Below, in pieces: positions 47,144-55,672 of a stretch of 64,000 bases of DNA. The stretch's first letter is position 1. Every line of letters begins with the position of its first letter. The translations under genes were made by a program, and so were the position numbers. The stretch is from Kerstersia similis (lineage in GTDB: Bacteria > Pseudomonadota > Gammaproteobacteria > Burkholderiales > Burkholderiaceae_B). The notes beneath the pieces are model-generated. The model saw only the letters and a list, made by a program, of their open reading frames with translations. It made no database searches and had not been told where the DNA came from. The stretch spans positions 248,001 through 312,000 of the forward strand of contig NZ_CBCSIQ010000001.1 in the NCBI RefSeq assembly GCF_965139615.1, given 5' to 3'.

Positions 47144-47530
47144 TCAGACCCATACATCATTTTGCGCCGTCCGCGCGCCTGTTGTGTCTCCTGTGTTGAG
47201 CACGCCGCGTGGCTCGATCAGCATCAGCTTCACCTCATGCTCCGCATGTGGTTTGTGTTCCACCCCTTTGGGGACGACATACAACTCGCCCTGCCGAAGC
47301 AAGACGCTGCCATCGCGGAAGTCGATGCGCAGTTCACCATCGAGCACAAGAAAGGCTTCGTCAGTGTCGGCATGAACGTGCCAGATGAAATCGCCCTCCA
47401 GGCGCACGATCTTGAACTGGTAGTCGTTCATTTCGGCCACGACCTTAGGTGTCCACTGTTCACTGAAAAGAGTAAATTTCTGCGCGAAGTTGATGGCCTC
47501 GTAACGCCCCTTGCTGTGTGCCTGTGTCAT
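47144..47530 (-). CDS. Cupin-domain protein
   Basis: A 128-residue single-cupin protein. Metal-ligand positions are filled in IWHVHADTDEAFLVLDGELR (two His and a Glu) and in VPKGVEHKPHAEHEV (His). Function is unknown; such small cupins include detoxification and isomerase enzymes. I chose the ATG at 47530 (MTQAHSKGRYEAINFAQKF) preceded by AGGA; an ATG at 47560 is possible. The AraC-type regulator gene ends 89 nt upstream on the same strand. Confidence 0.85.
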   Translation of the reverse strand: MTQAHSKGRYEAINFAQKFTLFSEQWTPKVVAEMNDYQFKIVRLEGDFIWHVHADTDEAFLVLDGELRIDFRDGSVLLRQGELYVVPKGVEHKPHAEHEVKLMLIEPRGVLNTGDTTGARTAQNDVWV

Positions 47531-47619
47531 GCTGGAATCCTGAAGGAAACTCGAAACCCGCATGCTAAAGCCAACCCTCTTGAGGGGTCTTGTACGATCG
47601 TGCAGGGGAGAGCCTGGCG

Positions 47620-48435
47620 CTATCCAGGCGGTTTGATGCGCTTGAGCCATCGTGCCGGCGGAACGCCATAGGTAGCTGAGAACTGGCGTGCCATGTGGCT
47701 TTGGTCGAAGAAACCCGCCATCAGCGCCGCCTCGGCGATGGCGTGCCCCGATAGCATCAATCGCCGGGCGTCATCCAGGCGGCGCATGCTCAGATAGCGA
47801 TAGGGACTGGTGCCATAGAGTGCCCGGAAATCCCGGCATAGTTGCCAGCGATCCAATCCGCTGGCCTCGGCCAACACTTCCAGCGTGATGGTTTGTTCCG
47901 TCGTTTCATGGATAAAGGCACGAGCACGTTCCACCGCTGCGAAATCAGGTTGGCGCCGGATGCGGCGCTGCCCGGCAACGGCAACCAAGGCATGTGCCAG
48001 GTCATACAGCGCATCGGCTTCTTCCATCGGGTCAATGCCGCTGTCCATGCCCTGCAATAACGGTTGGATCGCCGCTTGGAGTCGTGGGTCGCTCGACAGG
48101 CCGCCTTCAATAAAGGGTAGCGGCTTGCCGCCGAGAATCTGCTGGATCAAGGAAGGCTCGACATACGCCATCCGGTAATGAAAGCCGGCTTCGGTGCCGG
48201 CTTCTCCATCATGGATTTCATCAGGGTGAAGCACCAGGATGGTTCCGGGCAGGCTATGGCGCCGGGCACGGCGATATTGGAAGCTCTGAACGCCTGCCAA
48301 AGTGCAGCCTATGGCGTAAGTATCGTGGCGATGGGGGGTATAGCCATGACCACCGAAATAGGCTTCGATGCGTTCGATCTTTCCTGGTCGGTTGGCGTGT
48401 TGAACCCAGTCGTGAGGTGTTGTTGTTTTGGCCAT
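47620..48435 (-). CDS. AraC-family transcriptional regulator with N-terminal cupin domain
   Basis: A 271-residue regulator: an N-terminal cupin-like AraC ligand domain (YTPHRHDTYAIGCTLAGVQSF, residues about 20-160) and a C-terminal double helix-turn-helix (TLEVLAEASGLDRWQLCRDF, then AIAEAALMAGFFDQSHMARQFSATYG). It belongs to the AraC_binding type that senses small ligands. The start at 48435 is used because the longer frame is low-complexity. The cupin gene downstream may be its target. Confidence 0.9.
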   Translation of the reverse strand: MAKTTTPHDWVQHANRPGKIERIEAYFGGHGYTPHRHDTYAIGCTLAGVQSFQYRRARRHSLPGTILVLHPDEIHDGEAGTEAGFHYRMAYVEPSLIQQILGGKPLPFIEGGLSSDPRLQAAIQPLLQGMDSGIDPMEEADALYDLAHALVAVAGQRRIRRQPDFAAVERARAFIHETTEQTITLEVLAEASGLDRWQLCRDFRALYGTSPYRYLSMRRLDDARRLMLSGHAIAEAALMAGFFDQSHMARQFSATYGVPPARWLKRIKPPG

Positions 48436-48934
48436 TTTCCCCCGCATCGAAACGCGGCATGACAGCAGATAGGCATGCAGGATTGCAATCGTACTGCTCC
48501 ACCAGTGATTGCAGGTAGAAAAACCTGCACATTGACTGCCCCCAGGCTTGGCCGAGTCGGCGGTTCCGCCGCCGGGCTTTCGGGCTACGCCCCTGCCGTC
48601 TTTACCGTCACGGACACCGGGCTTCAATGCCTCATGCCTGCGCGCTGCATTTGCGTTGCCAGTCACATCTTGCCGCCATCCTGGCATCGCGCGGCGTGTA
48701 CGCGGGCGCAGTCATGGTGAACGGCTGAGTACAACGTTGTTTGAATGGCTGGGGATTTCACCGGATGCTGCCAGGACTGGACGAACGCGCTGGATTGTTG
48801 GCGCGGAGGGCAGCCTCAGTGGTTGGTCTAGGTATCGTCCCCTATTTTATTAATTGCAAATTGGAAATCATTTGAATAGAATTTACGATGAAAATGATGA
48901 ATGAAATTTCAAAAAAGAAATTATTGGGGATGCT
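48436..48934. other. Intergenic region between divergent araC-type and marR-type genes
   Basis: No gene is supported here; the short frames are GC-rich shadows. Near the AraC end is a 10-nt palindrome GATTGCAATC (48481-48490) and a hairpin TGCAGGT/ACCTGCA (48510-48529). The last 90 nt before marR are AT-rich, with an imperfect inverted repeat TTGCAAAT (48854-48861) and ATTTGAAT (48870-48877), a plausible MarR operator, and GGGG as ribosome binding site. Confidence 0.45.
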
Positions 48935-49399
48935 ATGCCTGCCATTCAACCCGACAGTGAACCTGGCGACCTGGAAAATGCGCTCTCGCGCCTTCAATGC
49001 ATTCTGGTGGCGCGACGCACCCGGGCCACGCCTGAGGCCGTCAGCTGGGCACAGTACGACATTCTGGAGGTTCTGCGTTTGCATGGCCCCATGACCCCCT
49101 CGCTGTTGAGCGACAGATTGGGCGCGGCACGCACCGGCATCTCAAAATCCCTGCGTGTGCTCAAGGATCTCGGGCTGGTCGAGCAAATGCAGGAGGACGG
49201 AGATCGGCGAGCATTCGTCACCGCGCTGACGCGGCAAGGACGCGATTTTCTCGCGCGCGCCGCGACGGGCAGGAGCGAGGCGGCACGCTGCGTGAGAGAG
49301 GCGCTGACCCCTGGCGAGCAAGCCATCTTCGTGGAGTTGTGCGAGAAGGCCAGTGCTGCCTTGGCCATCACTGACGCGGACCAGGAGGCGCACGCATGA
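48935..49399 (+). CDS. MarR-family transcriptional regulator
   Basis: A 154-residue regulator with the winged helix-turn-helix (SWAQYDILEVLRLHGPMTPS, LSDRLGAARTGISKSLRVL, LVEQMQEDGDRRAFVTALT), where the DxR wing motif is DGDRR. MarR proteins commonly repress drug-resistance genes and release DNA when they bind phenolic or drug ligands. The stop overlaps the start of the UvrA-like gene by four bases (ATGA), so the two are coupled. The AT-rich upstream region holds a candidate operator. Confidence 0.92.
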   Translation: MPAIQPDSEPGDLENALSRLQCILVARRTRATPEAVSWAQYDILEVLRLHGPMTPSLLSDRLGAARTGISKSLRVLKDLGLVEQMQEDGDRRAFVTALTRQGRDFLARAATGRSEAARCVREALTPGEQAIFVELCEKASAALAITDADQEAHA

Positions 49400-51678
49400 A
49401 TACCTTGCCCACGCCGTATCGCGACATAGAGATCGTCGGTGCGCGCAATAACAATCTGCGCGGCGTTACGCTGAACATCCCCAAGTACTGCATCTCCGTT
49501 TTCACGGGCGTGTCCGGTTCTGGCAAATCCTCGCTGGTCTTTGACACGATTGCGGCTGAATCCCAGCGTCAGCTCAATGAAAGTCATAGCGCCTTCGTGC
49601 GGCACCGGCTACCGCATTACGGTCAGCCGCAGGCGGATGCCTTGCGCAATTTGCCGGCATCCATTGTGGTGGATCAGAAGCCGCTGGGCGGCAATGCGCG
49701 TTCGACAGTGGGAACGGCCACGGACATTCAACCCTTGCTGCGCTTGCTGTTCTCGCGCCTCGGGCAGCCATTCGTGGGCTATGCCAACGTGTTTTCGTTC
49801 AATCACCCGCAGGGAATGTGCCCGGCCTGTCAGGGGCTGGGGATGGTAGATGAGCTGGATCTCGACCTCCTGATCGACCGCAGCCGGTCCCTGAACCAGG
49901 GAGCGATCCGGTTTCCCACGTTCGCTTATGGCACATTTCGCTGGAAGCGTTACGCTTGCTCCGGCTTGTTCGATTGCGACAAGCCCTTGGCCGACTACAG
50001 CGAGGATGAATGGCAGACACTGCTGTATGCCGATGATCTGGCCGTCAGCCATCCGCTGCCAGGATGGCCCGCTTCGGCCCGGTTCCAGGGGTTGGTTCCG
50101 CGCTTTCGGCGCGCCTACCTGGACCATGAGCCTAGTCGTCTGACCCAGGCTGAGCGTGAGGGGCTCGCCCGTGTGATTACACGCCAGCGGTGTCCGGCCT
50201 GTGGCGGTGCGCGGCTCAATTCGACCATCCTGTCATGCAAGATTAAAGGCCGTTCCATTGCGGACTGCGCCAGCCTGGAGATTGCCGACCTGCTGGTTTT
50301 CATGCGCAGTATCAGTGGTGACACTGTCGCCACGGTGCTGGCCGCCATCATCGAGCGCTTGGAACAAATGGGCGCCATCGGCCTGGACTACCTCAGCCTG
50401 GAGCGTGCGACCGCCAGTCTGTCGGGTGGGGAATCCCAGCGTGTGAAGATGGTGCGCCACCTGGGCAGCAGTCTTGCCGATATTGCCTATATTTTCGATG
50501 AGCCCAGCGTCGGGCTGCACCCGCGCGATGTGCACCAGCTCAACACCTTGCTGTGCGGCCTGCGTGACAAAGGCAATACCGTACTGGTGGTTGAGCATGA
50601 TCCGGATGTCATCGCCATTGCCGATCATGTGGTGGACATGGGGCCCGGGGCGGGCCAGAAGGGCGGGCAGGTGGTGTATCAGGGCGATTACGCCGGCTTG
50701 AGGCAAGCCGATACCCTGACGGGCCGCTCTTTGCGGCGGGCCGTGACCTTGAAACGCGAGCCGCGTACCGCGACGGGACAAATCACCCTGCATGGTCTTT
50801 CGCTACATAACCTGCGCGATGTCAGCGTGTCGATTCCCGAGGGAGTGCTGACGGTGGTGACCGGTGTTGCCGGTTCCGGTAAAAGCACGCTCGTCAATCG
50901 CCTGCTGCCCCGTTATTGCGCGCACGCCATTCTGATCGACCAGAAAGGTTTGGGCGGAACGCGGCGTTCATCGGTTGCAAGCTATATCGGCGTACTCGAT
51001 GCGGTGCGTGCAGGTTTCGCGAAGGCGAGTCGCCAGCCCGCCAGCCTGTTCAGCAGCAATGCCCAAGGGGCTTGTCCGGTGTGCAAGGGCCTGGGGCTGG
51101 TTCAAACCGACCTGGCTTTCATGGATAGCGTGGAAACGCCTTGTGATGCTTGTGGTGCCACCGGGTTTAATGATGCAGCGCGCGGCGTGGTCTGGATGGG
51201 CTGCAATATTGCCCAGGTTCTGGCGCTATCCGTGGACCAGGCCCGGGCGCTATTCCACGCTTGCCGGGATATTTCCGAGCCCTTGGAAAGACTGGCTGCG
51301 GTGGGGTTGGGCTACTTGTCCTTGGGGCAGCGCTTGAGCACGCTGTCTGGCGGAGAGCGCCAGCGTTTGAAGCTGGCATCCAGCTTGGCAGAAGAGGGCA
51401 GGCTGTACGTCTTTGATGAGCCGACCTCTGGCCTGCATCGCTCCGATGTGGACCGGCTGCTGACGATTTTCGACGATCTCACGCAGCGCGGCGCCACGGT
51501 CATTGTGGTCGAGCACAACCTGGATGTCATGGCCCATGCGGACTGGTTGATCGAGATGGGCCCAGGGGCGGGCAAGCACGGGGGGCAAATCATTTTTGCC
51601 GGGGTTCCTGCGGCCATGCTCGAAGCCCCGGCATCCGTCACCGGGCCGTTCCTGCGGCATTACTTGTCCGCGCAATGA
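49396..51678 (+). CDS. UvrA-like excinuclease ATPase (UvrA2/DrrC-type)
   Basis: A 760-residue duplicated ABC ATPase of the UvrA family, shorter than UvrA (about 940). Both nucleotide-binding domains are complete: Walker A GVSGSGKSS and GVAGSGKST, signatures LSGGESQRVKM and LSGGERQRLKL, Walker B IFDEPSVGLHPRD and VFDEPTSGLHRSD. Zinc-module cysteines occur in CPACQGLG, CPACGGARL and the pair CPVCKGLG/CDACGATG. The region that contacts UvrB is reduced. Related UvrA2 and DrrC proteins confer tolerance to DNA-binding drugs. Translational coupling to a MarR repressor suggests an inducible drug or DNA-damage response. The true uvrA is presumably elsewhere. Confidence 0.92.
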   Translation: MNTLPTPYRDIEIVGARNNNLRGVTLNIPKYCISVFTGVSGSGKSSLVFDTIAAESQRQLNESHSAFVRHRLPHYGQPQADALRNLPASIVVDQKPLGGNARSTVGTATDIQPLLRLLFSRLGQPFVGYANVFSFNHPQGMCPACQGLGMVDELDLDLLIDRSRSLNQGAIRFPTFAYGTFRWKRYACSGLFDCDKPLADYSEDEWQTLLYADDLAVSHPLPGWPASARFQGLVPRFRRAYLDHEPSRLTQAEREGLARVITRQRCPACGGARLNSTILSCKIKGRSIADCASLEIADLLVFMRSISGDTVATVLAAIIERLEQMGAIGLDYLSLERATASLSGGESQRVKMVRHLGSSLADIAYIFDEPSVGLHPRDVHQLNTLLCGLRDKGNTVLVVEHDPDVIAIADHVVDMGPGAGQKGGQVVYQGDYAGLRQADTLTGRSLRRAVTLKREPRTATGQITLHGLSLHNLRDVSVSIPEGVLTVVTGVAGSGKSTLVNRLLPRYCAHAILIDQKGLGGTRRSSVASYIGVLDAVRAGFAKASRQPASLFSSNAQGACPVCKGLGLVQTDLAFMDSVETPCDACGATGFNDAARGVVWMGCNIAQVLALSVDQARALFHACRDISEPLERLAAVGLGYLSLGQRLSTLSGGERQRLKLASSLAEEGRLYVFDEPTSGLHRSDVDRLLTIFDDLTQRGATVIVVEHNLDVMAHADWLIEMGPGAGKHGGQIIFAGVPAAMLEAPASVTGPFLRHYLSAQ

Positions 51679-51872
51679 GGGGCGGCATGGGGCGCCGCTC
51701 CCTGTGCGAACCATCCGCCCGTGTCGATGCTTGTGTGCGAAAGTTAGCCTGCCGCCCTGTCTGATCTCTGATCGGGTTCCTGCGCTTATGATGTGCAAGA
51801 CGCCGGAGCATGCCGGCGGGTGGAAGAGGCGGTGCCGTGATGGGCGGCGCGGCGGCACAGGAGACTGGTTGA

Positions 51873-52337
51873 ATGTCAGAAAAAAAAGTCATCTATCTGG
51901 AAGATGTGGTGGTCGGTGCGCAGTTTCATAGCCCTGAACATGCGCTGGACCCCGCGCAGGTGGTCGGCTTTGCGCAGCAGTTCGATCCGCAGGTATTTCA
52001 TCTGGATGAGGAAGCGGCCAAGCAGACATTTTTTCAAGGGCTGGTGGCAAGTGGTTGGCATACCGCAGCGGTGACCATGAAACTGTTGGTGCAGAGCATT
52101 CCGGTGGGCAACGGTCTGATCGGAGCCGGTGTGGAAGTGGCCTGGCCCCAGCCCACGCGGCCGAATGATGTGTTGCGGGTGGTCAGTACGGTGCAGCACA
52201 TTCAGCCATCGCGCTCCAAGCCGGACCGCGCGATTGTGACCATGGAGTGCCTGACACTCAATCAGCATGATGAGGTTTGCCAGCGCATGACGGTGAAAAC
52301 CTTGATCATGCGCCGCCCCGGTGAACAAGCGGGGTAG
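51873..52337 (+). CDS. MaoC-like (R)-hydratase family protein
   Basis: A 154-residue hot-dog-fold protein. The hydratase motif is seen in VVGFAQQFDPQVFHLDEEAA (catalytic Asp and His) and FQGLVASGWHTAAVTMKL. It resembles MaoC-domain dehydratases acting on acyl-CoA. The start at 51873 is preceded by GGAG. It is followed 46 nt downstream by dsbG, and the two may be cotranscribed, but they share no obvious pathway. Confidence 0.88.
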   Translation: MSEKKVIYLEDVVVGAQFHSPEHALDPAQVVGFAQQFDPQVFHLDEEAAKQTFFQGLVASGWHTAAVTMKLLVQSIPVGNGLIGAGVEVAWPQPTRPNDVLRVVSTVQHIQPSRSKPDRAIVTMECLTLNQHDEVCQRMTVKTLIMRRPGEQAG

Positions 52338-52383
52338 TGGCCCCTGTTAGAGCGAAGTGATGACATCAAGGAATGAATGGCAT

Positions 52384-53148
52384 ATGTTGCAAAGAAAGTT
52401 TGGATTGTCGGCACTGTTTTCGGCTGGGTTGCTGCTGACGCCTGCATTGCAGGCGGCGGAGCTGCCGACGGTACTGGAAGTCCTGCAGGATAAAGGCCTC
52501 ACCATCGTGCAGGAGTTCGAGGTTGGTGGTGGCGTGCGTGCCTTCGCCGGCGTGGCGGGAGATGTTCCGATTGCCGTGTACGTCACCAGCGACGGCAAGG
52601 CGATTGTCGGAACCCGGTTGGACGAAAAGGCCGAGCCGATTGATGAGGCCGTGCTGGAGCAACTAGTGGCCCGGCCGATGGCGGAGCGGGCCTGGACGCA
52701 ATTGAGCGAGGCGGCTTGGGTACAGGATGGCAGCAAGGATGCGCCACGGATTGTCTATACCTTCAGTGATCCCAACTGCCCGTACTGCAACCGATTCTGG
52801 CAGGCTGCCCGGCCCTGGGTGGATGCCGGCAAGGTGCAGCTGCGGCATTTGCTGGTAGGTGTCATCAAGGCAGACAGTCCTGCCAAGGCAGCCGCCATCC
52901 TGGAAGCGTCGGATCAGACGGCGGCCTTGCTGGAAAATGAGCGCAATTTTGCCAAGGGCGGGATCAAACCGGCAGCCCGTGTGTCCGCGGAAGCAGGCGC
53001 CATGCTGAATGCCAATCAGGCCTTGATGGCTGAGCTGGGCTTCCGTGGCACGCCAGGCATTGTGGTGCAGGACGGAGAAGGCGGCCTGAAGAAATTCAAT
53101 GGCATGCCGCAGCCTGAGGCCTTGTTGGAGGTGTTCGGGCCGCGTTGA
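52384..53148 (+). CDS. dsbG: Thiol:disulfide interchange protein DsbG
   Basis: A 254-residue periplasmic protein: signal peptide (FGLSALFSAGLLLTPALQA), an N-terminal cystatin-like dimerisation domain, then a thioredoxin domain with the CPYC active site in YTFSDPNCPYCNRFWQAARP and a cis-Pro in FRGTPGIVVQDG. DsbG/DsbC enzymes reshuffle or protect cysteines in the periplasm; the Tyr-containing CPYC and family length favour DsbG. The start at 52384 has AAGGA upstream; an upstream ATG at 52360 would lengthen the n-region. Confidence 0.88.
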   Translation: MLQRKFGLSALFSAGLLLTPALQAAELPTVLEVLQDKGLTIVQEFEVGGGVRAFAGVAGDVPIAVYVTSDGKAIVGTRLDEKAEPIDEAVLEQLVARPMAERAWTQLSEAAWVQDGSKDAPRIVYTFSDPNCPYCNRFWQAARPWVDAGKVQLRHLLVGVIKADSPAKAAAILEASDQTAALLENERNFAKGGIKPAARVSAEAGAMLNANQALMAELGFRGTPGIVVQDGEGGLKKFNGMPQPEALLEVFGPR

Positions 53149-53174
53149 ACGCGGCCGGCAGGGCTTTGCCTGGC

Positions 53175-54590
53175 CTAGCGGCGGGCTGCCCTGGATGGCG
53201 TGAGCCTGAGCAGCAGGAGCGCGGCCAGGCTGATGCCGGCCAACATGAGCATGACGGCGTGGTAGCCGGCCAGAAAGGCGGCCTCTGGTGTCGGGTGGGG
53301 GCTGGATGCGCGTGCGTCGTAGAGTGCGGTCGCCAGCGCCAGGCCGAGCGCGCCTCCAAGATTGTGCAGCGTGGCAGCCATGCCCAGGGCGGTGCCGGCC
53401 AGATGCCCAGGCAGCGCAGCCAGGGCCGCGTTCATGGACGGGCCCAGCAGGCAGGCCCAGCCTATGCCCAGGCTGGCGAAGGCCAGCAACACCCACGCCC
53501 AGCGGGTATCCGGGCCGAATGTGGCTTGAATCAGCGCGGAGAGCAGCAAGGCCAGAAAGCCGGCGCCCATGACCGGACCCGTGCCTCGCTGATCGCTGAT
53601 GCGCCCGACCAGTGGCGATGTCAGGGCCATCAGGGCCGTGGTAGGCAACAGCAGCCAGCCGGTCATGATGCTGTCCTGGTGGCGCAGCTCGCTGAGATAC
53701 AGCGGCATCAGGAAGAACGCCACGCAATAGAAGCAGGCCAGGGCAGCGGTGGCCACGGCTGCGCTCAGAAAGCGCGGACGCAGAAACAGGGCAAAGCGCA
53801 ACAAGGGAGCGGCAGCATGGCGTTCTGTACGCCAGAGCGCCAGCCCCAGCAGCAGGCAGCTTCCTGTCAGGCTCAGGGACCGGGCGGATAGCCAGCCCCA
53901 ACGCGAGCCGTCACTGAGCAGCAGCAGGCAGCCAGGCAGCAAAGCCAGCCAGAGGACTGTGCCCGCCCAGTCGAAATGTATGCCGGTGCTGGTGCCGGGG
54001 GCCGGGGCCGGCAAGCGACGCCAGCACAGCATGAAGCTGGCCAGGATCAGCGGTAGATTGAGAAAAAAGATCCAGCGCCACCCCAGTGTGCCGGCCAACA
54101 GGCCGCCCAGTACGGGCCCAACTGCCAGACCCACGCCATTGGCGCTGAATAGCAGACCCAGGGCTTTGCCACGTTCCTGTGCGGCGAACATCTCGGCGAC
54201 CAGGGCGGCTGAAGCGGTATAGAGCCCGGCGCAGGCGGCGCCTTGCAGGATGCGCCAGGCAATCAGGGCGGCAAGATCGTGGCTGAGGCCGGCACCCAGC
54301 GAAGCCAGTGCGAAAACCGCCATGCTGGCTTGCATGATGCGGGCGCGGCCGTAACAGTCTGCCAGCTGGCCGATGGCGATGGTGCAACTGGAGAGCGCCA
54401 TGACGAAAGCCGTCATCACCCATTGCAGCCGGGCAAGGTCGGCCCCCAGCTCTGTCTGGATGGCAGGTAGCGCAGTATTGACGATGGTGAAATCTATACA
54501 GCCGAGAAAGCTGGCGATGGCCACACCGCCCAGTGCGAACCAGGCTGAGCGGCGGGTAGCCATCGGGGAATCGGAAGAAGGGGGCGACAT
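53175..54590 (-). CDS. MFS transporter, DHA2-type drug exporter
   Basis: A 471-residue transporter with about 14 hydrophobic segments. The family motifs FLGCIDFTIVNTALPAIQTE and VMTAFVMALSSCTIAIGQLADCYGRARIM (positions about 28-85) mark it as a DHA2 exporter. It is divergent from the LysR gene at 54713 with a 122-nt AT-rich gap bearing an inverted repeat, so it is the likely target of that regulator. Substrate unknown. Confidence 0.9.
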   Translation of the reverse strand: MSPPSSDSPMATRRSAWFALGGVAIASFLGCIDFTIVNTALPAIQTELGADLARLQWVMTAFVMALSSCTIAIGQLADCYGRARIMQASMAVFALASLGAGLSHDLAALIAWRILQGAACAGLYTASAALVAEMFAAQERGKALGLLFSANGVGLAVGPVLGGLLAGTLGWRWIFFLNLPLILASFMLCWRRLPAPAPGTSTGIHFDWAGTVLWLALLPGCLLLLSDGSRWGWLSARSLSLTGSCLLLGLALWRTERHAAAPLLRFALFLRPRFLSAAVATAALACFYCVAFFLMPLYLSELRHQDSIMTGWLLLPTTALMALTSPLVGRISDQRGTGPVMGAGFLALLLSALIQATFGPDTRWAWVLLAFASLGIGWACLLGPSMNAALAALPGHLAGTALGMAATLHNLGGALGLALATALYDARASSPHPTPEAAFLAGYHAVMLMLAGISLAALLLLRLTPSRAARR

Positions 54591-54681
54591 GAAGGGTTGC
54601 CTGCCGGAATGGACAGGAAAGAGCAGAAGGGAGCTGTATCTTATTGAAGAAAAAGGATTTTCAATTGATATAATTTTTCGG

Positions 54682-54705
54682 TTGATAAGAGACTTAAAGT
54701 ATCAA
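54682..54705. promoter_or_regulatory. Inverted repeat, predicted LysR operator between MFS and lysR genes
   Basis: TTGATA (54682-54687) and TATCAA (54700-54705) form a perfect 6-nt inverted repeat with a 12-nt spacer, 7 nt before the lysR ATG. A further TTGATATAAT block (54665-54674) resembles a promoter element. The position fits autoregulation and control of the divergent exporter. Confidence 0.5.
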
Positions 54706-54712
54706 ATTAGCC

Positions 54713-55654
54713 ATGCAGCCTTATGATCATTTCCAGGGTGTCCTGGCTTTTGTGCGTGCCGTGGAGCACGGCAGTTTCAGCATGGCATCGCGTCATATGG
54801 GCCTATCGCCATCCAGTGTGGGCAAGGCCGTGGCGCGGCTGGAAGCGCGGCTGGGCGTACGCCTGTTTCAGCGCACGACCCGCCGGATGTCGTTGACGGA
54901 CGCAGGCCTGGCCTTTTATGACAGTTGCCAGCTGGCCTTGGGCGCCCTGGCACAGGCCGAGACCGCGCTGGCGGATTTGCAGCAGGCTCCTGCAGGGCGG
55001 GTCCGGGTGGCAGTGCCCAGCGTGTATGGACGCGTGCGGGTGATGCCTGTCCTGACTGCCCTGGCGGAACGCTATCCGGCGCTGGATTGGGACATTGCTT
55101 TTTCCAGCCGGATTGTCGATCTGGTGGAAGAAAATTTTGATCTGGCGGTACGCATCGGGCCGCTGGAAGACAGCGCAACGCGCGTAGCGCGTCGCCTGGG
55201 GGAACAGGCGCTGTGTTTGTGTGCAGCGCCATCCTACCTGGCGCGCCGGGGCGTGCCGCAATCGCTTGATGCCCTGGCGTCGCATGCCTGCCTGTCAGGT
55301 AAACAGGCAGGCGCAGAGGATGCCTGGTATTTTGGTTCGGCGGCAGGGGGCATGGGGGCGCGCCGCTATGTGCCGCGCCAGCCGCACATGCGCGTGGGGG
55401 ATATGGATGCCCTGCGTCAGGCGGCCCTGGCGGGGGCGGGGCTGGCCCAATTGCCGGGCTGGTTCGTTGCCGAGGATCTGCGGGCGGGACGATTGCAGGC
55501 CGTCTTGTCTGACTGCATGCCGGATCCTTTGCCCATTCATGTGCTGTGGCTGCAAACGGCATGGCTGCCGGCCAGATTGCGCGTGGTGATAGATGAACTG
55601 GTGGCCACGCTGGCAGAGGCCGTGCCTTTGCAGGCGGGGATGGCGGCCAGTTAG
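54713..55654 (+). CDS. LysR-family transcriptional regulator
   Basis: A 313-residue LysR protein with the N-terminal winged helix-turn-helix (FVRAVEHGSFSMASRHMGLS, PSSVGKAVARLEARLGVRLFQRTTRRMSLT) and a C-terminal substrate-binding domain (GRVRVAVPSVYGRVRVMPVL). It is divergent from the MFS exporter gene and probably regulates it. It ends 19 nt from the convergent ABC gene. Confidence 0.92.
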   Translation: MQPYDHFQGVLAFVRAVEHGSFSMASRHMGLSPSSVGKAVARLEARLGVRLFQRTTRRMSLTDAGLAFYDSCQLALGALAQAETALADLQQAPAGRVRVAVPSVYGRVRVMPVLTALAERYPALDWDIAFSSRIVDLVEENFDLAVRIGPLEDSATRVARRLGEQALCLCAAPSYLARRGVPQSLDALASHACLSGKQAGAEDAWYFGSAAGGMGARRYVPRQPHMRVGDMDALRQAALAGAGLAQLPGWFVAEDLRAGRLQAVLSDCMPDPLPIHVLWLQTAWLPARLRVVIDELVATLAEAVPLQAGMAAS

Positions 55655-55672
55655 CGTTCCCGGCCGCCAGGA

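Noticed and set aside
48475..48853. Short open frames between the AraC and MarR genes
   Set aside because: GC-rich, overlapping frames with no ribosome binding site or motif; treated as non-coding.
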